This document shows, piece by piece, positions 1-11,323 of a stretch of 64,000 nt of DNA. The stretch comes from Hyphomonas sp. (GTDB lineage Bacteria > Pseudomonadota > Alphaproteobacteria > Caulobacterales > Hyphomonadaceae). The position numbers were made by a program, and so were the translations under genes. The stretch spans positions 2,976,001 to 3,040,000 of the forward strand of contig CP051229.1 in the NCBI GenBank assembly GCA_017792365.1, written 5' to 3'. The number at the start of each line of letters is the position of its first letter. The stretch's first letter is position 1. Under the pieces are notes generated by a model. The model made no database searches. It was given only the letters and a program-made list of their open reading frames with translations, and had not been told where the DNA came from.

Positions 1-1
1 C

Positions 2-553
2 GATGCGGCGGATCTGGTGAATGTGTTCGGCCCGGCGGGCGATGTGTGCCGGCCGCTGCGTGTGGATGCGATGGACGCGCTGAACCGGATCGACCTGTTC
101 TGGTTCGTGCCGGCGTATGTGGTGTTCCTTGTGTGCGGCGGCTTCTTCCTTGCGGGCCGGACGCGCCTGCCGCTCGCGATCGCCGCTGGCGCGCTGGCGT
201 TGACAGCAGGGGTGCTGGACGTGTTCGAGACGCTGGGTCTGCTGGCCGCCTCGCCGGATCATGCGCCGGATGCAGGCGAGATGACGACGATCTACTGGCT
301 GGCGACGGGGAAGTTTGGGCTGCTGGTGCTGAACGCCCTGGTGCTGGCCTGGCTGGCATTGTCCAAGCGCAGCATCGCGCGCTGGATCGCGGCGGGCCTA
401 CTTTGCCTGCCCGTGTTTGGCCTGGCTGCAATGTACGTCGACCTGCGATTCATCTCCGCGCAGACGCTGAGTTTCACGCTGGCGTGGCTGGGGGTGCTGG
501 CGCTGGCGATTGGGGGCGTATTCACACGGTCTTCCGAGGCGACGGTTCAGTAG
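2..553 (+). CDS. Multi-pass membrane protein, 5' end outside the window
   Basis: I do not recognise a family. The reading frame is open to the left edge of the window, so the true start probably lies upstream; the first in-window start is a GTG at 17. The visible part (about 180 residues) begins with a short polar stretch and then has four or five hydrophobic segments (around residues 28-47, 52-70, 98-117, 125-142 and 150-168 counted from the GTG), with an acidic loop between the second and third. It ends seven bases past the stop of the convergent potassium transporter gene, so the two 3' ends overlap slightly. Function unknown; an integral inner-membrane protein is the only safe statement. 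Confidence 0.6.
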   Translation, partial: DAADLVNVFGPAGDVCRPLRVDAMDALNRIDLFWFVPAYVVFLVCGGFFLAGRTRLPLAIAAGALALTAGVLDVFETLGLLAASPDHAPDAGEMTTIYWLATGKFGLLVLNALVLAWLALSKRSIARWIAAGLLCLPVFGLAAMYVDLRFISAQTLSFTLAWLGVLALAIGGVFTRSSEATVQ

Positions 554-1877
554 GTGAGCTCGCTGTCGTCGAGGCGGCGGGCGCCGTTGCGGCCGCGCGA
601 GATGATGGCGAGACCGAACGACAGGATGCCGACGCGGCCGATGAACATCAGCGCGATGATCACCAGCTTGCCCGACGTGCCAAGCACGCCGGTCGCGCCC
701 GCCGACAATCCCACCGTGCCGAGCGCCGAAATGGCTTCGAAGGCGAGGACCGGAAGGCGCCGTTTCGAGCAGCAGCAGGATGAAGATCGAAACCAGCAGG
801 GTGAGCAGGTAGAACATCACGGTCGCCGATGCGATCTGGATGCGTTCCGATGGCAGCGGATGGCCGAAGAGGTTGACCTCCCTGCTGCCGCGCAGGGTGC
901 AGATGATGAGGCCGAGCATCGTCGCAAGCGTGGTCGACTTGAGGCCGCCGCCGGTGCCCGCAGGCGAGGCGCCGAACATCATGAGGAGGTAGGCGAGCAG
1001 GATGGTCGCCGGGGCCAGCGCGCTGATCGGGATGGTGTTGAAGCCGACCGTGGTGGTGGCCGTCATCGCCTGGAAGAAGGCGGCGAGCGTGCGTTCGCCT
1101 GCGGGCAGGGCGGCGATGCCGGGTTCGAAGATCATCAGGAGGACGGTGCCGAAGACCGAGAATGCGAACGTCGTGACGAGGATGACGCGCGTGGAAAAGG
1201 CGAGGCCCTTGCGCTGGCGGGTGAGGTTCTCCCACAGGTCCGAAGACGAGGAAGCCGATCGCGCCGAGATAGGCCAGCGCGGCGATCGTGAAGTTGACCC
1301 CGACATCGGCGCGGAAGCGTTCAAGACTGTCCGGGAAGAGGCTGAAGCCCGCGGTGCAGAAAGCCGAGACGCTGTGGAAGATGGCGTTCCAGATCGGGCG
1401 CTCGACGCCTGCGCCGGCAAACTGGATCCAGAGGATCAGCGCGCCGATCAGCTCCGCAAGCAGGGTGAAGGCGGCGAGTTCGAGCACGAAGCGGCGGAGA
1501 TTGAAACCGGCCGGAAGGTTGAAGCCGCCGATGAGGGCGTGGCTCTGCGCGAGTGAAAGGCGCTGGCGCAGGGTGACCGCGATGATCGAGCCCACGGTCA
1601 TGTAGCCAAGGCCGCCGACCTGGATCAGGAGCAGGATGACGATTTCCCCGCCAAGGTTGAACGACTGGCCGGGATCGACAGTGACGAGCCCGGTCGTCGA
1701 CACCGCCGATGCCGCGATGAACAGTGTGTCGATGACGGACAGTGTCGTGCTTTGCAGCCATGGCAGGCTAAGAAGCGCCCAACCAACGAGCATGTAGGTG
1801 AGATAGCCCACGAGCAGGAGTCGAGGGGTCGGCAATCCGCCGAGCCACAGGCGGAACCGCTTGAGAAACGTTGTCAT
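547..1877 (-). pseudogene. TrkH/KtrB-family potassium uptake protein, interrupted by two +1 frameshifts
   Basis: K+-translocating subunit of a Trk/Ktr system in the inner membrane. All four selectivity-filter segments can be read when frames are joined: STTGLVT (first), CTAGFSLF (second), TTTVGFNT (third) and GTVGLSAG (fourth), and the restored length of about 442 residues suits KtrB/NtpJ-type proteins better than the longer E. coli TrkH. The start is the ATG giving MTTFLKRF. Reading breaks near 1240 (after GFLVF; resumes with LWENLTRQRKG) and again near 750 (after LLLLETAP; resumes with VLAFEAISALG), each time by one extra base in a short C/G run. The C-terminus ends DDSELTY. No TrkA/KtrA RCK subunit is next to it. 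Two indels of the same kind suggest sequencing error rather than true decay. Confidence 0.8.
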
Positions 1878-2246
1878 GGGGGTGTCGAGGGGGCGAACCC
1901 GCTCCGTGTCAGCGGCGCATAAGCGAGCGTCTGGTGCGCGGCGATATGGGGCAGGGCGCATGCCGCGTCAAGCGCCTTCAAACCTGGCATAGGGCGGCGA
2001 TTAACCTTTAGCGGTAGGGCGCGAACGGGCTGCAAATATTTCTGAAGGCCGGGCTTGCCGCCGCATCGGCGGCGCGCGAGATATGCTGCGTGCGGCGCCG
2101 ATCGGACTTCAGTGCGCCTGTGGAGACATCCTTCCAATGATGAATACGGGCGGTGCGCCAGCAGGTGGCGACGTGCGTGTGCGGCGGCGAAGCGTTCGCC
2201 GCGTGACCGTGCGTGGGTTATCGCGTTTCGGCAGGAGGGCGCGCGC
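1878..2246. other. Gene-free stretch between the K+ transporter and a small membrane protein gene
   Basis: No convincing coding frame is visible in these 369 bases. The only structure I see is a hairpin with 7-bp arms and a 3-base loop at 2057-2073 (GCCGCCG/CGGCGGC), without a T-run. The region upstream of the transporter gene presumably holds its promoter; I could not assign -35/-10 boxes. Confidence 0.4.
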
Positions 2247-2387
2247 ATGAGCGACAGACCCCCTGACATGCGCGAGCCGGATGCAGCCTCCGAGGCGGCG
2301 GTTCTGATGTGGATGGCCGGCTTCCTCATTACGCTGGTGCTGTTCATCGCCTATTGCTGGTGGAAGGCGCACACCGGCGCGGCTTAG
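2247..2387 (+). CDS. Small single-span membrane protein (46 aa)
   Basis: Unrecognised small protein. The ATG at 2247 is preceded at a good distance by an AGGAGGG Shine-Dalgarno sequence (about 2234-2239), which is the main reason to believe it. The first 19 or so residues are charged (MSDRPPDMREPD...), followed by one hydrophobic segment (about residues 22-39, VLMWMAGFLITLVLFIAYCW) and a short tail ending HTGAA. It would sit in the inner membrane with one helix. The frame is open further upstream to 2055, but that part lacks a ribosome site and reads like non-coding GC-rich sequence. Confidence 0.55.
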   Translation: MSDRPPDMREPDAASEAAVLMWMAGFLITLVLFIAYCWWKAHTGAA

Positions 2388-2409
2388 TCTCAGCCAGCTA
2401 TCCCAACGA

Positions 2410-2772
2410 TCAGCTTGCTGCGGCGAGCGGCGGCGTCTGCTGGTGCTGTACGATGCGCCAGTTGTCGTGGCCGAGTCGCCGGTAGGTCGAGGAGCAGTGC
2501 GCCTTGTAGGGGTCCCTGCCATCGCATTTAGCCGTGGCGTGGTAGGCGACGACGATCATGCCCTCTTCGGGGCGTTCGATGCGCATGTCTTCGAAGTCGA
2601 CTTCCGACCAGCGCGGGGTTGCCTCGATCGCCTCGCTCGCCTGATCGCGGGTCATGACGAACGGCTTGCTTGGCAACACGAACAGGCAATGCTCGTCGAC
2701 ATTGTTGAGGAATTCCTCGCCGCTGGCGGTCCACAGGTTCTTCTCGAAATCGGTGACGCGGTCGTCGTCCAT
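2410..2772 (-). CDS. Small NTF2/SnoaL-like (DUF4440-type) protein
   Basis: A 120-residue cytoplasmic protein starting MDDDRVTDFEKNLWTASGEEF. The layout resembles DUF4440/SnoaL-like NTF2-fold proteins: an N-terminal helix (FEKNLW), a phrase of the type LFVLPSKPFVMTRDQ, then strands (MIVVAYHATAK, CSSTYRRLGHDNWRIVQHQQTP). The closing motif of a polar strand followed by W-R-I-V-Q-H-Q-Q is typical of that fold. The start was chosen at 2772 because GGAAGG lies about ten bases upstream; the longer frame to 2820 lacks one. Such proteins are often of unknown function; no catalytic residue can be assigned. It is a single gene between the small membrane protein and the peroxiredoxin. Confidence 0.7.
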   Translation of the reverse strand: MDDDRVTDFEKNLWTASGEEFLNNVDEHCLFVLPSKPFVMTRDQASEAIEATPRWSEVDFEDMRIERPEEGMIVVAYHATAKCDGRDPYKAHCSSTYRRLGHDNWRIVQHQQTPPLAAAS

Positions 2773-2836
2773 GGCGGGGTTCCTTCCATTGCATGCAGGC
2801 GTGGAAGGTGAACGCGCCAACCTAACTTAAGCTGCA

Positions 2837-2852
2837 ACCTGCGACCGCAGGT
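2837..2852. repeat. Short inverted repeat between two minus-strand genes
   Basis: ACCTGCG and CGCAGGT form perfect 7-bp arms around a 2-base centre, upstream of the NTF2-like gene and downstream of the peroxiredoxin gene. It lacks a T-run, so it is a poor terminator; an operator for the NTF2-like gene or chance are both possible. Confidence 0.35.
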
Positions 2853-2927
2853 AGCGCCGGACGCGCGCGCCTGCATCGCCCGGACTGGGCGGGCACGCGT
2901 TTCAGCGGGCTTGCGAAGCCATGTGGC

Positions 2928-3581
2928 TCAGGCGGGCGCCTTGGTGGTGCGCAGGTAGGGCAGGACGGCGGTGAACTCGCCGAACTTGGCCCGCGCATCT
3001 TCGTCCGAGACCGACGGAGGGATGATCACGTCGCCGCCTGGAACCCAGTCTGCCGGGGTTGCGCAGCCCTTGGACGTGGTCGTCTGCAGGCCATCGAGCG
3101 CGCGCAGGATTTCCGCGAAGTTGCGCCCGACCGTCATCGGGTAGGTCATCGACAGCTTGAGCTGCTTGTCCGGCCCGATGATGAAGACGGCGCGCACCGT
3201 GGCGCTGTCGGCGGGCGTACGGCCATCCGGCAGGTAGGCCTCAGCCGGCAGCATGTCGAACGCCTTGGAGACCTTGAGCCCGATGTCGCCGATGACCGGG
3301 AAGTCCGGCGGCGCCCCGCCGACTTTCTCGATGTCGGCCTTCCACTTCTTGTGGTCTTCAACGCCGTCGACCGAGACGCCGATCACCTTGGTGTTGCGGG
3401 CCTTCCACTCGTCGGCGAGCCTGGCGACCGCGCCGAACTCGGTGGTGCAGACGGGCGTGAAATCCTTCGGGTGCGAGAACAGGATCGCCCAGCTGTCGCC
3501 GATCCAGTCATGGAACTTGATCCGGCCGAGATCCGTCTCCGCCTCGAAATCCGGAACCGTGTCGTTGATGCGCAAACCCAT
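2928..3581 (-). CDS. 1-Cys peroxiredoxin (Prx6 family)
   Basis: Thiol peroxidase that reduces hydrogen peroxide and alkyl hydroperoxides in the cytoplasm. 217 residues, the usual size of bacterial Prx6/AhpE-like 1-Cys enzymes. The peroxidatic cysteine lies in the universal motif PVCTTE (about residues 43-48) following HPKDFT, and the catalytic arginine/DSATVRAVFIIGPD block is near residue 130. The long C-terminal extension (WVPGGDVIIPPSVSDEDA... about 175-217) is the dimerisation domain that distinguishes Prx6 from typical 2-Cys AhpC; the one other cysteine (KGCATPADW, about residue 170) is the position often seen in this subfamily. The start MGLRINDTVPDF has an AAGGGAGA ribosome site upstream. 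It is transcribed alone. Confidence in the family is high; the reductant is unknown. Confidence 0.95.
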   Translation of the reverse strand: MGLRINDTVPDFEAETDLGRIKFHDWIGDSWAILFSHPKDFTPVCTTEFGAVARLADEWKARNTKVIGVSVDGVEDHKKWKADIEKVGGAPPDFPVIGDIGLKVSKAFDMLPAEAYLPDGRTPADSATVRAVFIIGPDKQLKLSMTYPMTVGRNFAEILRALDGLQTTTSKGCATPADWVPGGDVIIPPSVSDEDARAKFGEFTAVLPYLRTTKAPA

Positions 3582-3677
3582 GAGCGTCTCCCTTGCTGTT
3601 CTGCAGGTTGCCTCTTGGGACCTGAGTACACCCGCGACGGATCGGTTCCAGTGCTGGGGGGAAAAATATCGGCCCGG

Positions 3678-5789
3678 CTAGAACCGCCCGCGCAGAGTGA
3701 GGCGCGCATTGATCGGCGCGCCGACGCTGACCTGGTGGGTGCTGTGGGCGTGCGGGAAATAGATCTCGTCGGTGAGGTTCTCGACATTGAGCTGGACGCG
3801 GAAGTCCTCGTTGATGTCGTAATAGGCCGAGGCGTCGACGCGGGTGTAGCCGGGCAGGATGGCGTTGTTGCCGTTATCGATGAAGGTGTCGTCCTGGTAG
3901 GAGAGGCCGAGCCCAAGGCCGAACCGGTCGGTGACTTCATAGGCGTTCCACAGCGAGAACATGTGCTCTGGCAGCTCGCGCGGGCACAGGCCGGTGGGGC
4001 CGGTGCGGCTGACCTGTTCGCCGTCGAGATTGCTGTAGCCGGCCGAGAGATACCATTGATCCGTAAGCTGGCCCTGCAGCTGGGCTTCGAAGCCGGTGAT
4101 CTGCGAGTCGATGACGTCGAGCGTTGACGGATCGCTGTCGGAGACCTGCGGCGAGCTCTGTTCGATCTCGAAGATGGAGGCGGTGAAGCTGAGGCGCTGG
4201 GTGAAGTTGAGTTTCACGCCGGCTTCGAGGTTGCTGAACGTGTCCGGGTCGAGCTGATTGTTGGCGCCGTTGATGTCGGTGAATTGCTCGCCAGAGCGGG
4301 GCAGGAAGGATTCGCTGTAGCTGGCGTAGACCGAGATGTTTTCCTGCGGCTTGTAGACGAGCCCGAGGCGCGGCGAGATCTCTTCGTCCTTGCGGGACCT
4401 CACGTCGTTGGCGGGAACGTTGAGGACGCTGATGTCGAAGCTGTCGAAGCGCGCGCCGATGACGAGGTCGAAATTGGGCGACAGCTCGATCTCGTCCTGG
4501 ATGAAGGCGGAGTAGACTTCGACTTCGGCTGCGGTGTCGTCGTTGAGGTCCACCGTGAAATCGTTCGTCGTGACAGCGCCGTTCGCGTTGACGCCGACGC
4601 CGTTGAACAGCGCGATGGGGCGGTTGGCGAAGAAGGTCTCGGTGTCGTCCGCCGACTGGTCGAAGAAGGAATTGAAGCGGTCGTTGTTGTTGGTGGTATC
4701 GATGTACTCGATACCCGAGACGACCGTGTGCCCGAACGGGCCGGTGGTGAACTCGCCGACCAGCGATCCGGAGAGGACGAGGTTCTGGCGCTGGGTCGTG
4801 TCGAGATAGCCGTCCAGCGTCACGATGTTGGTCGCCGGGTTGTAGGCCGAGGCGTAGAAGTTCTGGTAGAGCTTGTCGTAGTCGCCATAGCTGGCGCTGA
4901 AGACGCCCTTGAGGTTGTCTGAGAACTGGTGCTGCAGGTTGGCGCGCAGGACGTGGGCCTCGAGCTCGGCGGTGTTCAGTTCCGCATCGCCGAACACGAC
5001 ATCCTTCAGCGCTTCGACCGGGCGGCCGTCGGCGCCGGTCGGGATGCCGCGATCGATGAAGTGCTGGTAGTCGATGAACTCATAGGAGAGATCGAGCGTC
5101 GAGGATGCGCCGAGCGAGAAGCGGCCGGTCGGATTGACGCCGAAGCGATCGCCATCGTGGAAGTCGCGGTGATTGGCGAGGCTCTCGTAGAAGCCGTTGA
5201 TGCGAAGGGCGGCGCTGTCGCTGACCGGCAGGTTGGTGTCGAGCTGGACGTCGAAGGCGCCGAAGCTGTCGATGCTGGTGCGGTAGTCGGTGAACTGGTC
5301 GCCGAGCTGGCCCTTCTTGGTGACGCGGTTGAGGACGCCGCCCGTACCGCCGCGCCCGAAGAGGAGCGCGTTGGGTCCGCGCAGGATCTCGACCTGTTCG
5401 AGATTGTAGAGCGGGCGGTAGTACTGGACGTCGTCGCGCACGCCATCGACGAAGAAGTCGGCGGTGGAGCGCACGCCGCGGAAGACGACGGCGTCGCGGT
5501 GGCCTTCACCCTGCGAGGTGCTGACGCCCGGCGTGTAGGCGATGATGTCGCCAATGCTGTCGAAGGCCTGTTCCGCGATCTGCTCGGCGGAGACGACGGA
5601 AAGGCTCTGCGGGACGTCGATGATCGGGGTCGGGGAGCGCAGCGCGGTGACCTGGTCGGAATAGAGGTAGGTGCTGGTGACGACGACCGTCTCGCGGTCG
5701 GCCGCGTCGGCGTTCTCAGCCTGGACGAGCGGCGCCAGCGACAGCGACAGGGCTGTGGCGGCGAATAGACGGCTGGCGCGCAAGTGCAT
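3678..5789 (-). CDS. TonB-dependent siderophore receptor
   Basis: Outer-membrane beta-barrel receptor that imports ferric siderophore with TonB/ExbBD energy. 703 residues. A signal peptide covers residues 1-24 (cleavage after VQA), a TonB box-like ETVVVTS follows at about 33-39, then the plug domain (about 55-160: VPQSLSVVSAEQI, PGVSTSQGEGHRDAVVFRGV, LEQVEILRGPNALLFGRGG) and the 22-strand barrel ending INARLTLRGRF with a terminal phenylalanine, as expected for BAM recognition. The plug phrasing is of the CirA/Fiu/FhuE siderophore subgroup. Substrate cannot be read from sequence. No periplasmic binding protein or ABC genes are adjacent. A Fur-like palindrome upstream (5840-5854) fits iron regulation. 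Confidence 0.93.
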   Translation of the reverse strand: MHLRASRLFAATALSLSLAPLVQAENADAADRETVVVTSTYLYSDQVTALRSPTPIIDVPQSLSVVSAEQIAEQAFDSIGDIIAYTPGVSTSQGEGHRDAVVFRGVRSTADFFVDGVRDDVQYYRPLYNLEQVEILRGPNALLFGRGGTGGVLNRVTKKGQLGDQFTDYRTSIDSFGAFDVQLDTNLPVSDSAALRINGFYESLANHRDFHDGDRFGVNPTGRFSLGASSTLDLSYEFIDYQHFIDRGIPTGADGRPVEALKDVVFGDAELNTAELEAHVLRANLQHQFSDNLKGVFSASYGDYDKLYQNFYASAYNPATNIVTLDGYLDTTQRQNLVLSGSLVGEFTTGPFGHTVVSGIEYIDTTNNNDRFNSFFDQSADDTETFFANRPIALFNGVGVNANGAVTTNDFTVDLNDDTAAEVEVYSAFIQDEIELSPNFDLVIGARFDSFDISVLNVPANDVRSRKDEEISPRLGLVYKPQENISVYASYSESFLPRSGEQFTDINGANNQLDPDTFSNLEAGVKLNFTQRLSFTASIFEIEQSSPQVSDSDPSTLDVIDSQITGFEAQLQGQLTDQWYLSAGYSNLDGEQVSRTGPTGLCPRELPEHMFSLWNAYEVTDRFGLGLGLSYQDDTFIDNGNNAILPGYTRVDASAYYDINEDFRVQLNVENLTDEIYFPHAHSTHQVSVGAPINARLTLRGRF

Positions 5790-5827
5790 GTAGAGGACTC
5801 CCCGACTGAACGTAGCCGCGTCCTATA

Positions 5828-5854
5828 TGCACATGAAAGTGCAAATCAATCGCA
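5828..5854 (-). promoter_or_regulatory. Possible Fur-type operator upstream of the TonB receptor
   Basis: The 15-mer at 5840-5854 (TGCAAAT-C-AATCGCA) is a 7-1-7 imperfect palindrome of the general Fur type, 50-65 bases upstream of the receptor start. It overlaps a second inverted repeat, TGCAC-N6-GTGCA (5828-5843). Match to the classical Fur half-site is partial, so this is a candidate only. Confidence 0.4.
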
Positions 5855-5886
5855 GAAATGTCGCAGTGACAGGAATTTCATGAGAA

Positions 5887-5917
5887 AAAACCCCGCCGGG
5901 GGGACCGGCGGGGTTTT
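5887..5917 (-). terminator. Intrinsic terminator of mdh
   Basis: Perfect 13-bp stem (AAAACCCCGCCGG / CCGGCGGGGTTTT) around a 5-base loop, flanked by an A-run on one side and T-run on the other. It lies 23 bases past the mdh stop on the minus strand, so it should terminate mdh and separate it from the TonB receptor gene. Confidence 0.9.
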
Positions 5918-5939
5918 GGACAGCTCTGTCGTGCGGCGG

Positions 5940-8675
<2,736 letters not shown>

Positions 8676-8749
8676 TCATTTCGACGCTACAGGCTCGCCT
8701 TGATGGCGAGAAAGGCTCTCGCCGCTGAGAAAACGGATGGGGTGCTGTG

Positions 8750-9568
8750 ATGAAAGTATTTGCCGGGCCCGCGTTGGCCGTTGTGTTGGCGATGGGGCTC
8801 GCGGCGTGCGAGCCGACCGGGACGCCGGATCCGGAACCGGAAACGCCGGTGATCGATCCGACAACGGATGCCGGAAGCGATCGGGTGGCGGCGCCTGATT
8901 ACGCCGCGATCGTCGCTGATGAAAACCGCGCGCCGCAGGACAAGGAAATCGACGCCAGCCGTGCGCCGGTCGAGACGCTGGAATTCGCCGGCATCCAGAC
9001 CGGCATGACGGTCTACGACATCGAGTCCGGCGGCGGCTATACGGCCGCGCTGATCTCGCGCGCCGTGGGGCCGGAGGGCAAGGTCTACATGCAGAACCCG
9101 GAGGCCTTCTCGGGCTTCATCGGCACGGCGCTGACCGATCGCGCGCTGCCGAACGGCGAGATCATCACCAGCCAGTTCGACGACCTGCAGGCGCCGGACG
9201 CCAGCGTGGATGTCGTGACGTGGTCGATGGGGCCGCACGAACTCTACTATTCGCCGGACGGCGCGCCGGAAGGACTGGGCGATGTGGCGGGGACGTATGC
9301 AGAGATCTACCGCATCCTGAAGCCGGGCGGCGCGTTCGTCGCGATCGACCATATGGCCGAAGCCGGTTCGCCCCCGACAACCGGCGGCGAGACGCACCGC
9401 ATCGATCCGGCGCATGTGCAGGCGGCAGCCGAAGCGGCGGGCCTTGTGCTGGAGGCGCAGGCGGACTTCCTGCGCAACCCGGACGATCCGCTGACGGCGG
9501 GCGTGTTCGATCCCTCGATCGTCGGCCAGACCGACCGCTTCGTGCACCGCTATCGCAAGCAGGGGTAG
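8750..9568 (+). CDS. Lipoprotein with SAM-methyltransferase-like fold
   Basis: 272 residues. The N-terminus MKVFAGPALAVVLAMGLAAC is a lipoprotein signal with lipobox LAAC, followed by a proline/acid-rich linker (about 21-45). The remainder reads like a class I methyltransferase: motif I YDIESGGGYTAALISRAVG (about 86-104), a middle acidic block QFDDLQAPDASVDVVTW (motif II/III, about 143-160), and the post-motif strand RILKPGGAFVAIDHM (about 188-202). What is odd is the location: S-adenosylmethionine is cytoplasmic, so an exported methyltransferase should have no cofactor. The fold may be kept for another role. ATG at 8750 was chosen over the GTG directly before it. Fold assignment is good; activity is doubtful. 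Confidence 0.8.
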   Translation: MKVFAGPALAVVLAMGLAACEPTGTPDPEPETPVIDPTTDAGSDRVAAPDYAAIVADENRAPQDKEIDASRAPVETLEFAGIQTGMTVYDIESGGGYTAALISRAVGPEGKVYMQNPEAFSGFIGTALTDRALPNGEIITSQFDDLQAPDASVDVVTWSMGPHELYYSPDGAPEGLGDVAGTYAEIYRILKPGGAFVAIDHMAEAGSPPTTGGETHRIDPAHVQAAAEAAGLVLEAQADFLRNPDDPLTAGVFDPSIVGQTDRFVHRYRKQG

Positions 9569-9652
9569 GGCGGACACGCCCTGTCATGTTTCAGGCGGTG
9601 CGCATGGATGCGACGCCATAGAACGGGGCCTTCACGATCGTGGAGGCCCTGA

Positions 9653-10117
9653 ATGTTTCAGATCTCACCTTTGCCCGCTTCGCAGTTTTCCCACCTGTTC
9701 GGCAGATCCGATGAGGAGCTTGCCGGACTGGGCGTCAGCGTTTCGGTGGCGGGACCGGGAGACCGGCTGCCCTGCCGCATCAGCCTGCGCGATACGGTGA
9801 CCGGCGAACGCGCGCTGCTGTTGAATTACGAGCACCAGCCTGCGCCGACGCCCTACCGATCGCGTCATGCAATTTTCGTCATCGACGGCGCGGAGGAAGC
9901 GCGGCTCGCACCGGGTGAGCTGCCGCAGGTCTTCGCTGGCCGGCAGATCGCGCTGCGGGCGTATGACCGGAGCGGCTGTATTGTCGGCGGCGGACTGACA
10001 GCCGGGGAGAAGGCCGGCGCGCTGATCGAGGAGCTGTTCGCCAGGCCGGAAGCCGCCTACCTGCATGGGCACAACGCGGCCTATGGCTGCTACGCGGCGC
10101 GCGTGGATCGCGCCTGA
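9653..10117 (+). CDS. DUF1203 family protein
   Basis: A 154-residue protein matching the DUF1203 family in layout: FQISPLP at the start, a central CRISLRDTVTGERALLLNYEHQP block, YRSRHAIFVIDG, and the closing HGHNAAYGCYAARVDR, which carries a conserved His and Cys. The family has no assigned reaction. No signal peptide or membrane segment is visible, so it is probably cytoplasmic. It ends 13 bases before the convergent zapE stop. Spacing from the preceding methyltransferase-like gene is 84 bases on the same strand. Confidence 0.85.
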   Translation: MFQISPLPASQFSHLFGRSDEELAGLGVSVSVAGPGDRLPCRISLRDTVTGERALLLNYEHQPAPTPYRSRHAIFVIDGAEEARLAPGELPQVFAGRQIALRAYDRSGCIVGGGLTAGEKAGALIEELFARPEAAYLHGHNAAYGCYAARVDRA

Positions 10118-10130
10118 TGGGGCAGCAAGT

Positions 10131-11270
10131 CTAGTCTGCTTCCGCGACATCCACGCGTTCGGCGGCGAGGTAGTCGTCGGAGCGCATTTCGTGGAGGCGG
10201 GAGGCGGTGCGTTCGAATTCGAATGCGCCATCGCCGGCGGGGTAGAGGTCGTCAGGCTCTGCTGCGGCGGACATGACGAGCTTGGTCTTCGATTCATACA
10301 GCGCATCGATCAGCGTGACGAAGCGTGCAGCCTCGTTGCGCTTCTCCGAGGAGAGTTGCGGCACGTTCTCGATCAGCACGGTGTGGAAGTTGCGCGCAAT
10401 CGCAAGGAAATCGGCGGCGCCGAGCGGCCGGGTGCAGAGTTCGGCAAAGGTGAAACGCGCAACGCCATGGGCGGTGCGGCCGGCGTGGAGGGTGCGGCCT
10501 TGGACTTCAAGGTCGACGGCCTCGGTTTTGGCGCCGCCGGTGAGCCGATTGAACGCCTCGTCCATTGCGGTGTTGGCTTCAGGACCGAGCGGCGTGATGT
10601 AGACGGGCGCGGCGGACAGGCGCTCGAGCCGGTAGTCCTTCTCGGCGTCGATGTGGATGACGTCGAGCCGCTGCTTCAGTTCTTCGATGAACGGCAGAAA
10701 GAGCTGGCGGTTGATGCCGTCGGTATAGAGATCGTCCGGGTGGCGGTTGGAGGTGGCGACGACGACGACGCCGCGATCGAACAATTGCTCGAACAGTCTG
10801 CCGAGGATCATGGCGTCGGTGATCGAGGTCACGTGGAATTCGTCGAAGCACAGCAGGCGGGCGGAATCGGCGATGTGTTTGGCGGTCGGCGGGATGGGAT
10901 CGTCGCCCGAGCCCCGGACATGGGCCGGGTGCTTGCGCCGCTCGTCCTGGGTTTTCTGCCGCCAGTCGTGGATGAAGGCGTGCGTGGCCAGCATGAAGTC
11001 GTGGAAGTGGACGCGGCGCTTGGGGCTGGCTTTTACGGCGTCGAAGAAGAGATCCATCATCATCGACTTGCCGCGTCCGACGCCGCCCCAGAGATAGACG
11101 CCCTTGGGTGGCGCAGGTTTTCCGCCGAGGCCGAAGAAGCCGCTGCTGGCCGGCTTCGCGAGTTCGTCGGCGAGCTGGTTCAGGCGCGAGATGGCGCGCG
11201 CCTGCACCGGGTCGGGGGCAAGCTCGCCTTTGGTGATGCGGTGCTGGTAGAGATCGGCGACAGGACTCAT
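10131..11270 (-). CDS. zapE: Cell division protein ZapE (AFG1-like ATPase)
   Basis: AAA+ family ATPase of the ZapE/AFG1 (LACE1) group, which in E. coli associates with the Z-ring and in mitochondria with protein quality control. 379 residues, normal length. Walker A is GGVGRGKS (about residues 62-69), Walker B LLCFDEFHV (about 139-147), the family's HFHDFM block sits between them (about 88-93), and the sensor ATSNRHPDDLY follows near 172. In many alphaproteobacteria this gene lies next to mdh and the suc operon, and here it is about 3 kb from mdh. Translation starts at the ATG at 11270 (MSPVADLY). Confidence 0.95.
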   Translation of the reverse strand: MSPVADLYQHRITKGELAPDPVQARAISRLNQLADELAKPASSGFFGLGGKPAPPKGVYLWGGVGRGKSMMMDLFFDAVKASPKRRVHFHDFMLATHAFIHDWRQKTQDERRKHPAHVRGSGDDPIPPTAKHIADSARLLCFDEFHVTSITDAMILGRLFEQLFDRGVVVVATSNRHPDDLYTDGINRQLFLPFIEELKQRLDVIHIDAEKDYRLERLSAAPVYITPLGPEANTAMDEAFNRLTGGAKTEAVDLEVQGRTLHAGRTAHGVARFTFAELCTRPLGAADFLAIARNFHTVLIENVPQLSSEKRNEAARFVTLIDALYESKTKLVMSAAAEPDDLYPAGDGAFEFERTASRLHEMRSDDYLAAERVDVAEAD

Positions 11271-11323
11271 CGCCCGGCTCTTGCCGCGAACGGCGTCAAA
11301 TTGAAAGTGCGGATCGCTGCAGC

